This document shows positions 15,943-24,279 of a stretch of 41,036 nt of DNA, in pieces. The notes under the pieces were generated by a model that was not told where the DNA came from, did no database searches, and was given only the letters and a program-made list of their open reading frames with translations. Origin of the DNA: Bacteroidales bacterium UBA6401 (GTDB lineage: Bacteria > Bacteroidota > Bacteroidia > Bacteroidales > UBA932); NCBI GenBank assembly GCA_002438635.1, contig DJPX01000024.1:1-41036 (forward strand), written 5' to 3'. The first letter of the stretch is position 1, and the number at the start of each line of letters is the position of its first letter. The translations under genes and the position numbers were made by a program.

Positions 15943-16137
15943 ATGATGGTTTATCCACTTTTATTCGGACTCGGGCTGTGGGAGATACTTCTTATAGCAC
16001 TAGTTATTCTTCTCCTTATAGGAGGACGTAGAATCCCGGAGCTTATGCACGGCATAGGGAAAGGTATTAACAACTATAAAAAAGGGCTTAACGAAGTAGA
16101 TGATCAGAGTCCTTCACATCCGTCGGAGAAGAAGTAA
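15943..16137 (+). CDS. tatA: TatA/E-type twin-arginine translocase subunit
   Basis: A 64-aa protein with the TatA layout: a short N-terminal transmembrane helix (LGLWEILLIALVILLLIGG), a hinge, then an amphipathic helix (RRIPELMHGIGKGINNYKKG) and a charged tail. TatA forms the pore for folded twin-arginine substrates in the inner membrane, together with TatC. Two start codons in a row, 15943 and 15946, are possible. The gene is squeezed between valS and the ABC-F gene with 2 and 3 bp gaps, so it is co-transcribed. No tatC lies in the window. Confidence 0.88.
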   Translation: MMVYPLLFGLGLWEILLIALVILLLIGGRRIPELMHGIGKGINNYKKGLNEVDDQSPSHPSEKK

Positions 16138-16140
16138 ACA

Positions 16141-18048
16141 GTGATATCGCTTGATGATGTAACGGTCGCTTATGGCGGTTTTGTCCTTTTGGACAAGATT
16201 AATTTTCATATAAGCGAGACTGATAGAATAGGACTTGTCGGTAAGAATGGTGCCGGCAAGTCTACTATTATGAAGATGATATGTGGTCTTCAAGCGCCTA
16301 CTTCTGGTAGGATTGATATGCCTTCTAATATAAGCGTGGGGTATCTCCCTCAGATTATGGAACATCATAAAGGGCGTAGCGTTATCGATGAGGCGATGAG
16401 CGCATTCGATAAGGAAAAGGAAGTCGAAAAGGAAATAGAGAAGATAACTGCTGAACTTGCCCGAAGAGAGGATTACGAATCGAAGGAATATTTAGATCTT
16501 GCCTCGCGTCTTTCGGAGTTGAATGATCATCTATCTGCTTCGCATAGTGAACCACCTGAGGTTCAAGCACGAAAGACACTATTAGGATTAGGCTTTAGGG
16601 AAGAGGAGTTGGGCCGTCTTACAGAGACATTCTCTCAAGGATGGAATATGCGTATAGAATTGGCCAAGTTATTATTGCGTCATCACGATGTGTTGCTTCT
16701 TGACGAACCCACGAACCATCTGGACATAGAAAGTATTGAGTGGCTTGAGGATTATTTAGCCGAACGTAAGGGTTCTCTGGTCCTAGTGTCACACGATAGA
16801 AGATTTCTTGACAGAGTGACCAATAGGACGGTGGAGATTGTTCTAGGGCACATTCAAGATTATAAAGTTCCATATAGTAAGTATTTGGAACTTCGTGCCG
16901 AGAGGATGAGCCAGCAAATGGCTGCCTATGAGAATCAGCAGAAGATGATAGAAAAGACCGAAGATTTCATCGCTCGCTTTCGATATAAGCCCACTAAAAG
17001 CAATCAGGTTCAGAGTCGAATAAAGGCACTGGAGAAGATAGATAGGATAGAGATAGACGAAACTGACAATGCAAGGCTTACAGTCAAATTTCCACCTGCC
17101 CCACGCTCTGGAGATGTTGTCTATTCAGCAAAGGATATTACAGTTGCTTATCCTCAAAAAATTGTCTTTGCCGATGCCAATATAGAGATTAAAAGGAGTG
17201 AAAAGGTAGCCCTTGTAGGAAGGAATGGAGAGGGTAAAACAACCCTTATGAAGGTGATTGTAGGGGAGTTGGAGCCGGTAAAAGGGGAAAGTAAGATTGG
17301 GCATAATGTGGACATAGGTTATTTCGCACAGAATCAAGAAGATGTGCTAGACAAGTCTCTTACGGTCTTTGAAACCCTTGATAAGGTGGCTGTGGGTGAT
17401 ATACGTACTAAGGTCCGTGATATATTGGCACAATTCCTCTTTAGAGGTGAAGATATAGACAAAAAGGTGGCGGTATTGAGCGGAGGTGAAAGGGCACGAC
17501 TCGGTATGGCCAAATTAATGCTTCAAAGTCATAATTTTCTCCTTCTTGATGAACCTACTAACCACATGGACATCAAAAGTAAGGATATACTTAAACAAGC
17601 TTTGAAAGCTTACGACGGCAGTCTGCTGATTGTATCACACGACCGCGATTTTCTGGATGGTCTTACTGATAAGTTTTATGAGTTCGAAAATGGACGGGTT
17701 CGGGAACATTTGGAAACCATATCTGAATTTTTAGAGAAGCGTAAAATTGATTCGCTACATGAACTTGACCGTAAAAATAAAGAAATAGCATCGCAGGATG
17801 ATGTCAAACAGTCAAGTGTGCTATCGTATCAACAGCAAAAAGAACTTTCCAAGCAACAGAGAGCCAAACAGAACAAAATCAAGTCGCTAGAAGGGGAGAT
17901 AGCATCTCTTGAGGACCAAGTGAAGGGAATAGAGGAGTTTCTGGCCGATCCTCCTGAAGGTACAGATATTATGGCAAAGACTCAGGAGTATTTGGAACTT
18001 AAAAAATCGCTTGATTCGAAAACAGAAGAGTGGTTTTCTCTTCAATAA
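16141..18048 (+). CDS. ABC-F family ribosome-associated ATPase
   Basis: A 635-aa protein with two ABC ATPase domains in one chain and no membrane part, the mark of ABC-F factors that act on the ribosome E site. The first Walker A is GKNGAGKST (residues 34-42), the first Walker B LLLDEPTNHLD; the second pair is GRNGEGKTT and LLLDEPTNHMD, with the signature LSGGERARLGMAK in the second half. The inter-domain linker follows after the first domain (MSQQMAAYENQQKMIEKTED) and the C-terminus is a coiled coil (LEGEIASLEDQVKGIEEF), as in Uup/YheS-like members. It starts with GTG 3 bp after tatA. Subtype and resistance role cannot be told from motifs. Confidence 0.93.
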   Translation: MISLDDVTVAYGGFVLLDKINFHISETDRIGLVGKNGAGKSTIMKMICGLQAPTSGRIDMPSNISVGYLPQIMEHHKGRSVIDEAMSAFDKEKEVEKEIEKITAELARREDYESKEYLDLASRLSELNDHLSASHSEPPEVQARKTLLGLGFREEELGRLTETFSQGWNMRIELAKLLLRHHDVLLLDEPTNHLDIESIEWLEDYLAERKGSLVLVSHDRRFLDRVTNRTVEIVLGHIQDYKVPYSKYLELRAERMSQQMAAYENQQKMIEKTEDFIARFRYKPTKSNQVQSRIKALEKIDRIEIDETDNARLTVKFPPAPRSGDVVYSAKDITVAYPQKIVFADANIEIKRSEKVALVGRNGEGKTTLMKVIVGELEPVKGESKIGHNVDIGYFAQNQEDVLDKSLTVFETLDKVAVGDIRTKVRDILAQFLFRGEDIDKKVAVLSGGERARLGMAKLMLQSHNFLLLDEPTNHMDIKSKDILKQALKAYDGSLLIVSHDRDFLDGLTDKFYEFENGRVREHLETISEFLEKRKIDSLHELDRKNKEIASQDDVKQSSVLSYQQQKELSKQQRAKQNKIKSLEGEIASLEDQVKGIEEFLADPPEGTDIMAKTQEYLELKKSLDSKTEEWFSLQ

Positions 18049-18074
18049 ATAGCTAATCACTTAATTATAAGCAC

Positions 18075-20288
18075 ATGAAATACAGTAAAATTGTTCTTTT
18101 ATTATTAGGATTATTTAGTTTCAATTATTTGATAGGACAAGACGGTCCCATTTATCTGGACGAGAGCAAGCCTATTGAAGCTCGTATAGAAGATGCTATT
18201 TCAAGAATGACTCTTGAAGAGAAAGTTAAGATTCTACATGCACAAAGCAAATTTTCTTCAGCTGGTGTACCAAGATTGGGTATACCTGAACTATGGACAA
18301 CTGATGGCCCTCACGGAATTCGTCCAGAAGTTCTTTGGGACGAATGGGATCAAGCCGGATGGACCAATGATTCTTGTGTCGCTTTTCCAGCTTTGACTGC
18401 GCTTGCAGCCACTTGGAATGAGGAAATGTCCGCGCTTTATGGGAAAAGTATAGGAGAAGAAGCTCGTTTTCGTGAAAAAGATGTCTTACTTGGGCCGGGA
18501 GTGAATATTTATAGATCTCCTTTAAATGGTCGTAATTTTGAGTATATGGGAGAGGATCCTTTTCTCGCGTCCAAAATGGTAGTTCCATATATAAAAGGTG
18601 TTCAAAAGAATGGTGTGGCTGTATGTGTAAAACATTTCGCTTTAAATAATTCAGAAACTAATAGGCATATATGTGACGTCGTTGTGGACGACAGAACTTT
18701 GCATGAAATCTATCTTCCTGCTTTCAAAGCAGCTGTCCAAGAAGGCGGTGCGTGGTCTATTATGGGTGCGTATAATCTGTATAAGGGACAACACCTTTGT
18801 CATAACCAATATCTTCTCAATGATATTTTGAAAAGAGATTGGGGTTTCGATGGCGTTGTAATTTCGGACTGGGGTGGATGTCATGATACGGATCAGGCTA
18901 TCACAAATGGGCTTGACCTTGAATTTGGTACTTGGACAGATGGACTTACCATGGGAGCTACTAATGCTTATGACACATATTATCTTGCTAACCCTTACCT
19001 TGAAAGGCTACGCGATGGCAGGGCATCTGTAGAAGCTCTAGATGAAAAAGTTCGAAGAGTTCTTCGTTTGAATTTCCGCACTGCTATGAATACGAAAAAG
19101 CCATTCGGTTCCATGTGTTCACCTGAACATTATGAGGCTGCAAGAAGAATTGCAGATGAAGGAATTGTTCTTCTTAAAAATGAACATAATATACTGCCTT
19201 TAGATAATTCAAAGTCAGGTAAAATCTTGGTAGTAGGCGAGAATGCCATCAAAATGATGACTGTCGGAGGAGGTTCTTCTTCTCTTAAAGTTCAAAGAGA
19301 GATTGTTCCGCTCGATGGTATTAGAAATGCTTGTGGTAATCTAACAGTAGAGTATGAAAGAGGTTATGTGGGAGATATGACCGGGGCTTATAATGGAGTA
19401 AAGACTGGTCAAGATCTGTCCGAGAATCGAAACGCTAAGACACTGATAAGAGATGCTTGTAAAAAGGCAAAAGAAGCCGATGCCGTCATTTTTATAGGAG
19501 GGCTTAATAAATCTGTTAACCAAGACTGCGAAGGGGCAGATCGATTGTCTTTAGATCTTCCTTATAATCAAAATGAAGTTATAGAAGCTCTTGCTAAGGT
19601 TAATAATAATCTAGTCGTGGTACTTGTATCTGGTAATGCGGTGTCTATGCCTTGGGTGGCAGATGTACCTTCTATAGTAGAAGCGTGGTATTGTGGTTCG
19701 CAATCTGGAGTGGCTCTTGCCGACATATTGTTCGGCAAGGTAAATCCTTCAGGAAAGTTGCCTATGACTTTTCCTGTAAAACTCGAGGATAATGGTGCTC
19801 ATGCTTTAGATGCTTTTCACCCGCAATCAGAGAGGGAAGTATATAAGGAAGGTATTTTTGTGGGCTACAGATGGGCTCAAAAACATAATATTAAACCGCT
19901 TTTCGCGTTTGGCCATGGTTTGAGTTACACGACATTTTCTTATTCTGGAGTTAGGTCGGACAAAAGAGTTGTCTCAGAAAACGACTCTTTGACCATATCC
20001 TTAAATGTAACAAATACGGGCGACAGAGAAGGGAAAGAGGTCGTACAACTTTACATAGGAGACGACAAATCCTCCGTTGAACGACCTGTAATGGAACTTA
20101 AGGGATTTCAAAAGGTATCGATTGCTCCAGGAGAAACTGTGAGAGTCGATTTCGTGGTTAGCCCCGATATGCTAAAGTTCTACGATGTAAATAGCTCCGA
20201 TTGGACTCTTGAAAAGGGGAGTTTTACTGCATATATAGGATCGTCTTCGGATAAGATTTTAGGTAAAGTAACATTTAAGGTGCAGTAA
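18075..20288 (+). CDS. Glycoside hydrolase family 3 beta-glucosidase, secreted
   Basis: A 737-aa GH3 enzyme that cleaves terminal beta-linked glucose or related sugars. An N-terminal signal peptide (KIVLLLLGLFSFNYLIGQ) predicts export to the periplasm. The TIM-barrel domain has the KHFALN motif (Lys186-His187) and nucleophile Asp265 in VVISDWGG; the second alpha/beta domain follows (GKILVVGENA), and a fibronectin-III-like C-terminal domain (LNVTNTGDREGKEVVQLYIG) ends the chain. Domain order and length are those of BglX-type enzymes. No SusC/SusD genes are nearby, so it is not in a polysaccharide utilisation locus here. It begins 26 bp after the ABC-F stop. Confidence 0.93.
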   Translation: MKYSKIVLLLLGLFSFNYLIGQDGPIYLDESKPIEARIEDAISRMTLEEKVKILHAQSKFSSAGVPRLGIPELWTTDGPHGIRPEVLWDEWDQAGWTNDSCVAFPALTALAATWNEEMSALYGKSIGEEARFREKDVLLGPGVNIYRSPLNGRNFEYMGEDPFLASKMVVPYIKGVQKNGVAVCVKHFALNNSETNRHICDVVVDDRTLHEIYLPAFKAAVQEGGAWSIMGAYNLYKGQHLCHNQYLLNDILKRDWGFDGVVISDWGGCHDTDQAITNGLDLEFGTWTDGLTMGATNAYDTYYLANPYLERLRDGRASVEALDEKVRRVLRLNFRTAMNTKKPFGSMCSPEHYEAARRIADEGIVLLKNEHNILPLDNSKSGKILVVGENAIKMMTVGGGSSSLKVQREIVPLDGIRNACGNLTVEYERGYVGDMTGAYNGVKTGQDLSENRNAKTLIRDACKKAKEADAVIFIGGLNKSVNQDCEGADRLSLDLPYNQNEVIEALAKVNNNLVVVLVSGNAVSMPWVADVPSIVEAWYCGSQSGVALADILFGKVNPSGKLPMTFPVKLEDNGAHALDAFHPQSEREVYKEGIFVGYRWAQKHNIKPLFAFGHGLSYTTFSYSGVRSDKRVVSENDSLTISLNVTNTGDREGKEVVQLYIGDDKSSVERPVMELKGFQKVSIAPGETVRVDFVVSPDMLKFYDVNSSDWTLEKGSFTAYIGSSSDKILGKVTFKVQ

Positions 20289-20300
20289 TCTTCTTAATAC

Positions 20301-20792
20301 TTACTTATCATGTTCGATAAAAGAGCATAAGAGATGTAAAGCTGCACTGGTAAATAGTTCGATATTCTTTGAGCGCTCGTTATTTGTAAAAATATAACGG
20401 GCGCTAATTGTTTCTTTAGGACCGCTAACGGCTATGCAGACTGTTCCTTCGGGATTGTTATCGTCGCCTCCCGGACCTGCCAATCCTGTCGTAGCGACAG
20501 CGTAAGTGCTTCCCATCAGTGATTTTACGCCTTCTGCCATAGCACACGCCACTTCCTTGCTAACAACTCCGTATTTATCTATGACTTCCTTATTAACTCC
20601 GAGTACTTTTTCTTTTTCACAGATTGCGTATGATGTAACGCTACCTAAGAAGTACTCGGAAGCACCGCAGACTAGCGTGATTCTATGAGCGATATTGCCT
20701 CCCGTGCATGATTCTGCAACCGATAGAGTAGAATGTGTCTTTTTTAGTAGTTCTCCTACCTTTTTTTCAAGGTCTAAAGTCGTATTTCCCAT
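20301..20792 (-). CDS. CinA C-terminal family (nicotinamide-nucleotide amidase, PncC-like)
   Basis: A 163-aa protein that is only the C-terminal CinA domain, the PncC type that deamidates nicotinamide mononucleotide to nicotinate mononucleotide for NAD recycling. Visible signatures are LSVAESCTGGNIAHRIT and the middle GSVTSYAICEKEKVLGV, ending with TTGLAGPGGDDNNPEGTVCIA. Length fits the single-domain enzymes. It lies 15 bp downstream of the XRE-type regulator gene on the same strand and converges with the GH3 gene. Confidence 0.92.
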   Translation of the reverse strand: MGNTTLDLEKKVGELLKKTHSTLSVAESCTGGNIAHRITLVCGASEYFLGSVTSYAICEKEKVLGVNKEVIDKYGVVSKEVACAMAEGVKSLMGSTYAVATTGLAGPGGDDNNPEGTVCIAVSGPKETISARYIFTNNERSKNIELFTSAALHLLCSFIEHDK

Positions 20793-20807
20793 AATAGAGT
20801 AAAGATA

Positions 20808-21194
20808 CTATTTTACTTCGATTTCCTGAAATGTGCCATCACTAAAGAATATAAGTATTCTACATATTCGCTTTTCTTTTATAACAGGCTTTAATTCAGG
20901 CTGTGACAAGGGTTTTACATTCTCAATAACGCCCTGAGAATCGAATAATCCGGGGGATAAGGGATTTTGTACGCGAATTTCCGCGCTGTTATACATTTCT
21001 CCTTTGCCATTTATTAACCACTCAAGACTTATTTGAGGGAATTTTTCATTAATGGTAGAGATGATCTCATAACTGGGATTATTTCTACCAGACAATAGGT
21101 GAGAGATGGTGGCAGGAGATATACCAAGCATATTTGCAAACTCAGATTTCGTAATATGTAAGGAGTCCATTAATTGTTTCAAACGTGAAATCAT
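20808..21194 (-). CDS. XRE-family helix-turn-helix regulator
   Basis: A 128-aa DNA-binding protein. Residues about 5-60 are a Cro/CI-type helix-turn-helix domain (LHITKSEFANMLGISPATIS, then HLLSGRNNPSYEII) followed by ISLEWLINGKGEMY, typical of phage-repressor-like regulators in Bacteroidota. The last about 60 residues have no domain I recognise and end in a short beta-rich piece (RILIFFSDGTFQEIEVK). A full promoter with -33 TTG and -7 TACATTTG sits directly upstream. Target genes are unknown; self-regulation and regulation of cinA are possible. Confidence 0.92.
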   Translation of the reverse strand: MISRLKQLMDSLHITKSEFANMLGISPATISHLLSGRNNPSYEIISTINEKFPQISLEWLINGKGEMYNSAEIRVQNPLSPGLFDSQGVIENVKPLSQPELKPVIKEKRICRILIFFSDGTFQEIEVK

Positions 21195-21213
21195 AGTGTA
21201 AAATTCAATTTAA

Positions 21214-21244
21214 CAAATGTAATGCAAAATTATTAGACAACCAA
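21214..21244 (-). promoter_or_regulatory. Promoter of the XRE regulator gene
   Basis: On the minus strand TTG (21244-21242) is followed by a 20-bp spacer and TACATTTG (21221-21214), matching the Bacteroidota -33/-7 pattern. The gene starts about 20 bp downstream, giving a short leader. Confidence 0.65.
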
Positions 21245-21664
21245 GCCAACTTTTGGAAAATATCATTATATACATCTGTAAAATTAGAAATCAATAAGTT
21301 TATTTTTACTTTAAATAATTCGCGTAAACCACTCGTTATAAATACTATTTCTATATTCTAAGACTATATGACGCTCTCTTTAGGTATAGAAAGGAGAAAT
21401 TATTAACTTTTTCGTCAGAAATAGCCTTTATTTTAAGTTAACATAAACAACATAAATAACAGAGTATAAGAAAAATAGGGTAGTATTAATTATGTTATAA
21501 GATAATCTTATGCATCTTCGAATAAAGCATTGTGAGCGACTTGAAACTTTATGAAACTTTTTACAAAGTGCCAAGAATAAGATTATTTCAAAAATCATAG
21601 ATTAACATTTGTAATTACAATAATACTTAACTTATGTAAAATAGTAGGTTCCATATATTATTTT
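21245..21664. other. AT-rich intergenic region with a 15-bp palindrome
   Basis: About 500 bp separate the XRE gene and queA. The DNA is very AT-rich with no coding frame I can support. ATAAGAT and ATCTTAT (21497-21511) form a perfect palindrome around one base, and a related ATAAGATTAT occurs near 21578. GAAACTTT is directly repeated near 21542-21561. These could be regulator sites, but nothing more can be shown. Confidence 0.4.
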
Positions 21665-21672
21665 TATCTTTG
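21665..21672 (+). promoter_or_regulatory. queA promoter -7 box
   Basis: TATCTTTG fits TAnnTTTG and ends 20 bp before the queA start codon. No clear -33 TTG lies at the usual distance. Confidence 0.6.
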
Positions 21673-21692
21673 CACACAAATTTTAAAGGCAA

Positions 21693-22928
21693 ATGATACC
21701 GGAAATTCACATAGAAGACTATAGTTATCCTTTAACTGAAGACAGGATAGCCAAATATCCGCTAGCTCAGCGTGATAGCTCTAAATTATTGATATATAAG
21801 TGTGGAAATATTGATCAAAGGCACTTTAGAGATATCTCTAACTTTATTCCAGAAGATTCATTGATGATTTTCAATGATACCAAGGTAGTTCCTGCAAGGC
21901 TGCATTTTAGGCGCGATAGCGGGGCTCATATAGAGATATTCTGCCTACAACCTGTCGATCCATCTGAATATGTACAGGCTTTTTCTGCTACGGAACGGTG
22001 TGTATGGCAATGTGTTATAGGAAATTCCAAAAGGTGGAAAGATGATATTCTATCTTATTATGTGCCTGAAGGTACTACATCGCCTGAAATGGAAATAATA
22101 GGCCTTAAAGCGCGACTTCTACGAAGAGATGGGCAAAGTGGCGATGTTGAATTTAAATGGAATACTGGTATTCCATTTTCTAAAGTGCTGGATATTTGCG
22201 GAAACATACCTATTCCTCCGTATCTTAACAGAGACACAGAAGCCATAGATATTGAGCGGTATCAGACTGTCTATGCACATATTAGAGGATCCGTAGCTGC
22301 ACCGACAGCTGGTCTTCATTTCTCTGAGGACACGCTATCATCTCTACGCGCTAAAGGTGTGGAAATGGAAAATGTTTGCTTGCACGTCGGAGCTGGTACT
22401 TTTCTTCCTGTTAAGACTTCAGAAGTATCTGAACATCACATGCATAGAGAACCGTTCGTAGTAAAAAAGGAACTAATAGAAAAACTTATTTCCACAGATC
22501 GACGCATCGTTGCTGTCGGGACTACATCAGTGCGTACACTTGAATCTTTGTACTATGTAGGTGTATCCTGCATAGAAAAAGGTCATCCTGAGGATGTAAG
22601 CCAGTGGGCGCCGTATCAGCGTGACTACGAATATACTACAAAACGCTCTCTACAAGCTATTGTGGATTATCTAAATGCCAATTCCCTAACAGAATTAAAG
22701 GTAGGCACTAGAATAATCATAGTACCCACCTTCAGGTTTAGGATAGTAGATATGTTAATTACGAATTTTCACCAGAGCGAAAGCACTCTTATTTTGCTTG
22801 TGGCGGCGTTCGTTGGGGATGATTGGCGTAAGATATACGACTATGCCCTTTCGCACGACTTCCGCTTTCTTTCGTATGGGGATAGTTCATTGCTTTTTAG
22901 ATCTAATAACGACGGCCAATCTGTATAG
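21693..22928 (+). CDS. queA: S-adenosylmethionine:tRNA ribosyltransferase-isomerase
   Basis: A 411-aa QueA enzyme that moves the ribosyl part of S-adenosylmethionine to 7-aminomethyl-7-deazaguanine in tRNA, making epoxyqueuosine. Motifs: YPLAQRDSSKLLIY near the start, IFNDTKVVPARL (about residues 65-76), VAAPTAGLHFSEDTL, LHVGAGTFLPVKT, and the C-terminal LITNFHQSESTLILLVAAF. It is somewhat longer than the about 350 aa of E. coli QueA, with extra residues in the middle (CVWQCVIGNSKRWKDDI region). The last 26 bp overlap the convergent DUF5723 gene. Confidence 0.96.
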   Translation: MIPEIHIEDYSYPLTEDRIAKYPLAQRDSSKLLIYKCGNIDQRHFRDISNFIPEDSLMIFNDTKVVPARLHFRRDSGAHIEIFCLQPVDPSEYVQAFSATERCVWQCVIGNSKRWKDDILSYYVPEGTTSPEMEIIGLKARLLRRDGQSGDVEFKWNTGIPFSKVLDICGNIPIPPYLNRDTEAIDIERYQTVYAHIRGSVAAPTAGLHFSEDTLSSLRAKGVEMENVCLHVGAGTFLPVKTSEVSEHHMHREPFVVKKELIEKLISTDRRIVAVGTTSVRTLESLYYVGVSCIEKGHPEDVSQWAPYQRDYEYTTKRSLQAIVDYLNANSLTELKVGTRIIIVPTFRFRIVDMLITNFHQSESTLILLVAAFVGDDWRKIYDYALSHDFRFLSYGDSSLLFRSNNDGQSV

Positions 22929-24279
22929 TAAGTCCAACATTAGCCCTATATCTGAAGTCGTTTACCGGGTAAGGTATATTATTATACAGGCCAATAGGTC
23001 CGCTATATCCATCTATCCCCATAAACAAGTTGAAGCATAATAAAGAAATGCTCATCGCACCTCCACATATTGGCCCATAGGTGCCATAGCCATAATTGGC
23101 CGTGATGCTAAACCACTTGGTTGGAGTAATGGTAAGCGCTGCCCGGCTTTCCCAGTTGGGAGCTAAGGTGTTATGGTATCTTCCATATAACCCTACTTTC
23201 ATCCAATGTGCAAATGGCAAATGGTAGCGTACACCAGCATTTACGGAAAATGGAAGCATATTTGCTGCTGAGACTTGTCCTTCTTGTAATTTGTACTTGG
23301 CAAGGTCTTTAAACTGCTCTAGTGCCTGATTCATTTCTTCCTCTGCATTCGAGTTTTCTTCGCTTAGATCCAATCCTTTAAATGAGGCTGTGCCGTTAGC
23401 ATTGGCCAATGAATTATATTTCCATGCTATTGCCCCTAAATCGATCACAGCAACAGATAAGCTTAACCCTTCCAGTGGTTGCCAATTAATTCCTAGGTCT
23501 ATGGCTCCACCATATCCGGCAGGCGCAATGCGTTTGCTATCCAGGGTAGCACCATCTATTTGTCCATTTTCATCGCTCGAAAGTGAAACAAACGGGCATG
23601 CTAGCATTGCCTTGCCACTTAGTTGCGCGTTCACTTCATTGCCGTTAACGCTGGCTTGGGTGCCGTTAAGATTGGCCTTAAGAGAAGCTAATCCCAACAG
23701 ACCCTTTACCCTAAATCCGTAACTTAGCGTATTACTCTGATTACTACGAGCATAGCCGAAAGCTAATTCTAAATAAGAATTGGCCAATAAGGAGGTGTTG
23801 GAAAGGTCATAGGCGTCAGTCTGCGAGCCGTTTTTCAGGAAAGCAAACACCTCTTTAGGCAGCGTAGTTGATGCATCCGTCTTAAGATTAAGCTCGATAT
23901 TAAAGAATTTACCTTCTTTTCGAATTCCTGTGGTCCATATATTAGCATTTATCCCGGTGCCTATCATATTAATATCATTCAATTTAGATAGGAAGGTGGA
24001 AGACGGAACGCTACCATTCAATCCTGTGACCAGACCCTGTCCATCAGTAGAGGGATATAAAAGAGAACTGAGTCCGATATTGCTATTAATATCCATCGAG
24101 AGGTTGCCTATGCCAGGTAAAGAATGGAATGTCCTTTGAGGCATAAAGGAAGGATTGATCTGATAATTATAGTTGTAATTATCCAGAAAGAATGCACTTT
24201 GCGTTTGAGCCGATATAGTAACATTACCGAACCCAATAAGAGCCGCTATAAGTATGGGTTTTATATTATTAGTCTTCAT
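22903..24279 (-). CDS. DUF5723 family outer-membrane beta-barrel protein
   Basis: A 458-aa exported protein of the DUF5723 family of Bacteroidota. A signal peptide (PILIAALIGFGNVTISAQ) is followed by YNYNYQINPSFMPQRTFHSL and many alternating amphipathic strands rich in Tyr, Asn and Gly (SYLELAFGYARS, GVRYHLPFAHWMKVGLYGRY, LTITPTKWFSITANYGYG); the chain ends in an aromatic strand (RANVGLTIQIGRRY), usual for barrels. The function of the family is unknown; a FadL-like porin or transporter is possible. Its start overlaps the end of the upstream lipoprotein gene by 11 bp, indicating coupled expression. Confidence 0.85.
   Translation of the reverse strand: MKTNNIKPILIAALIGFGNVTISAQTQSAFFLDNYNYNYQINPSFMPQRTFHSLPGIGNLSMDINSNIGLSSLLYPSTDGQGLVTGLNGSVPSSTFLSKLNDINMIGTGINANIWTTGIRKEGKFFNIELNLKTDASTTLPKEVFAFLKNGSQTDAYDLSNTSLLANSYLELAFGYARSNQSNTLSYGFRVKGLLGLASLKANLNGTQASVNGNEVNAQLSGKAMLACPFVSLSSDENGQIDGATLDSKRIAPAGYGGAIDLGINWQPLEGLSLSVAVIDLGAIAWKYNSLANANGTASFKGLDLSEENSNAEEEMNQALEQFKDLAKYKLQEGQVSAANMLPFSVNAGVRYHLPFAHWMKVGLYGRYHNTLAPNWESRAALTITPTKWFSITANYGYGTYGPICGGAMSISLLCFNLFMGIDGYSGPIGLYNNIPYPVNDFRYRANVGLTIQIGRRY

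Noticed and set aside
18075..20288. Polysaccharide utilisation locus around the GH3 gene
   Set aside because: No SusC/SusD pair, sensor or further glycosidase adjoins it; neighbours are translation and housekeeping genes.
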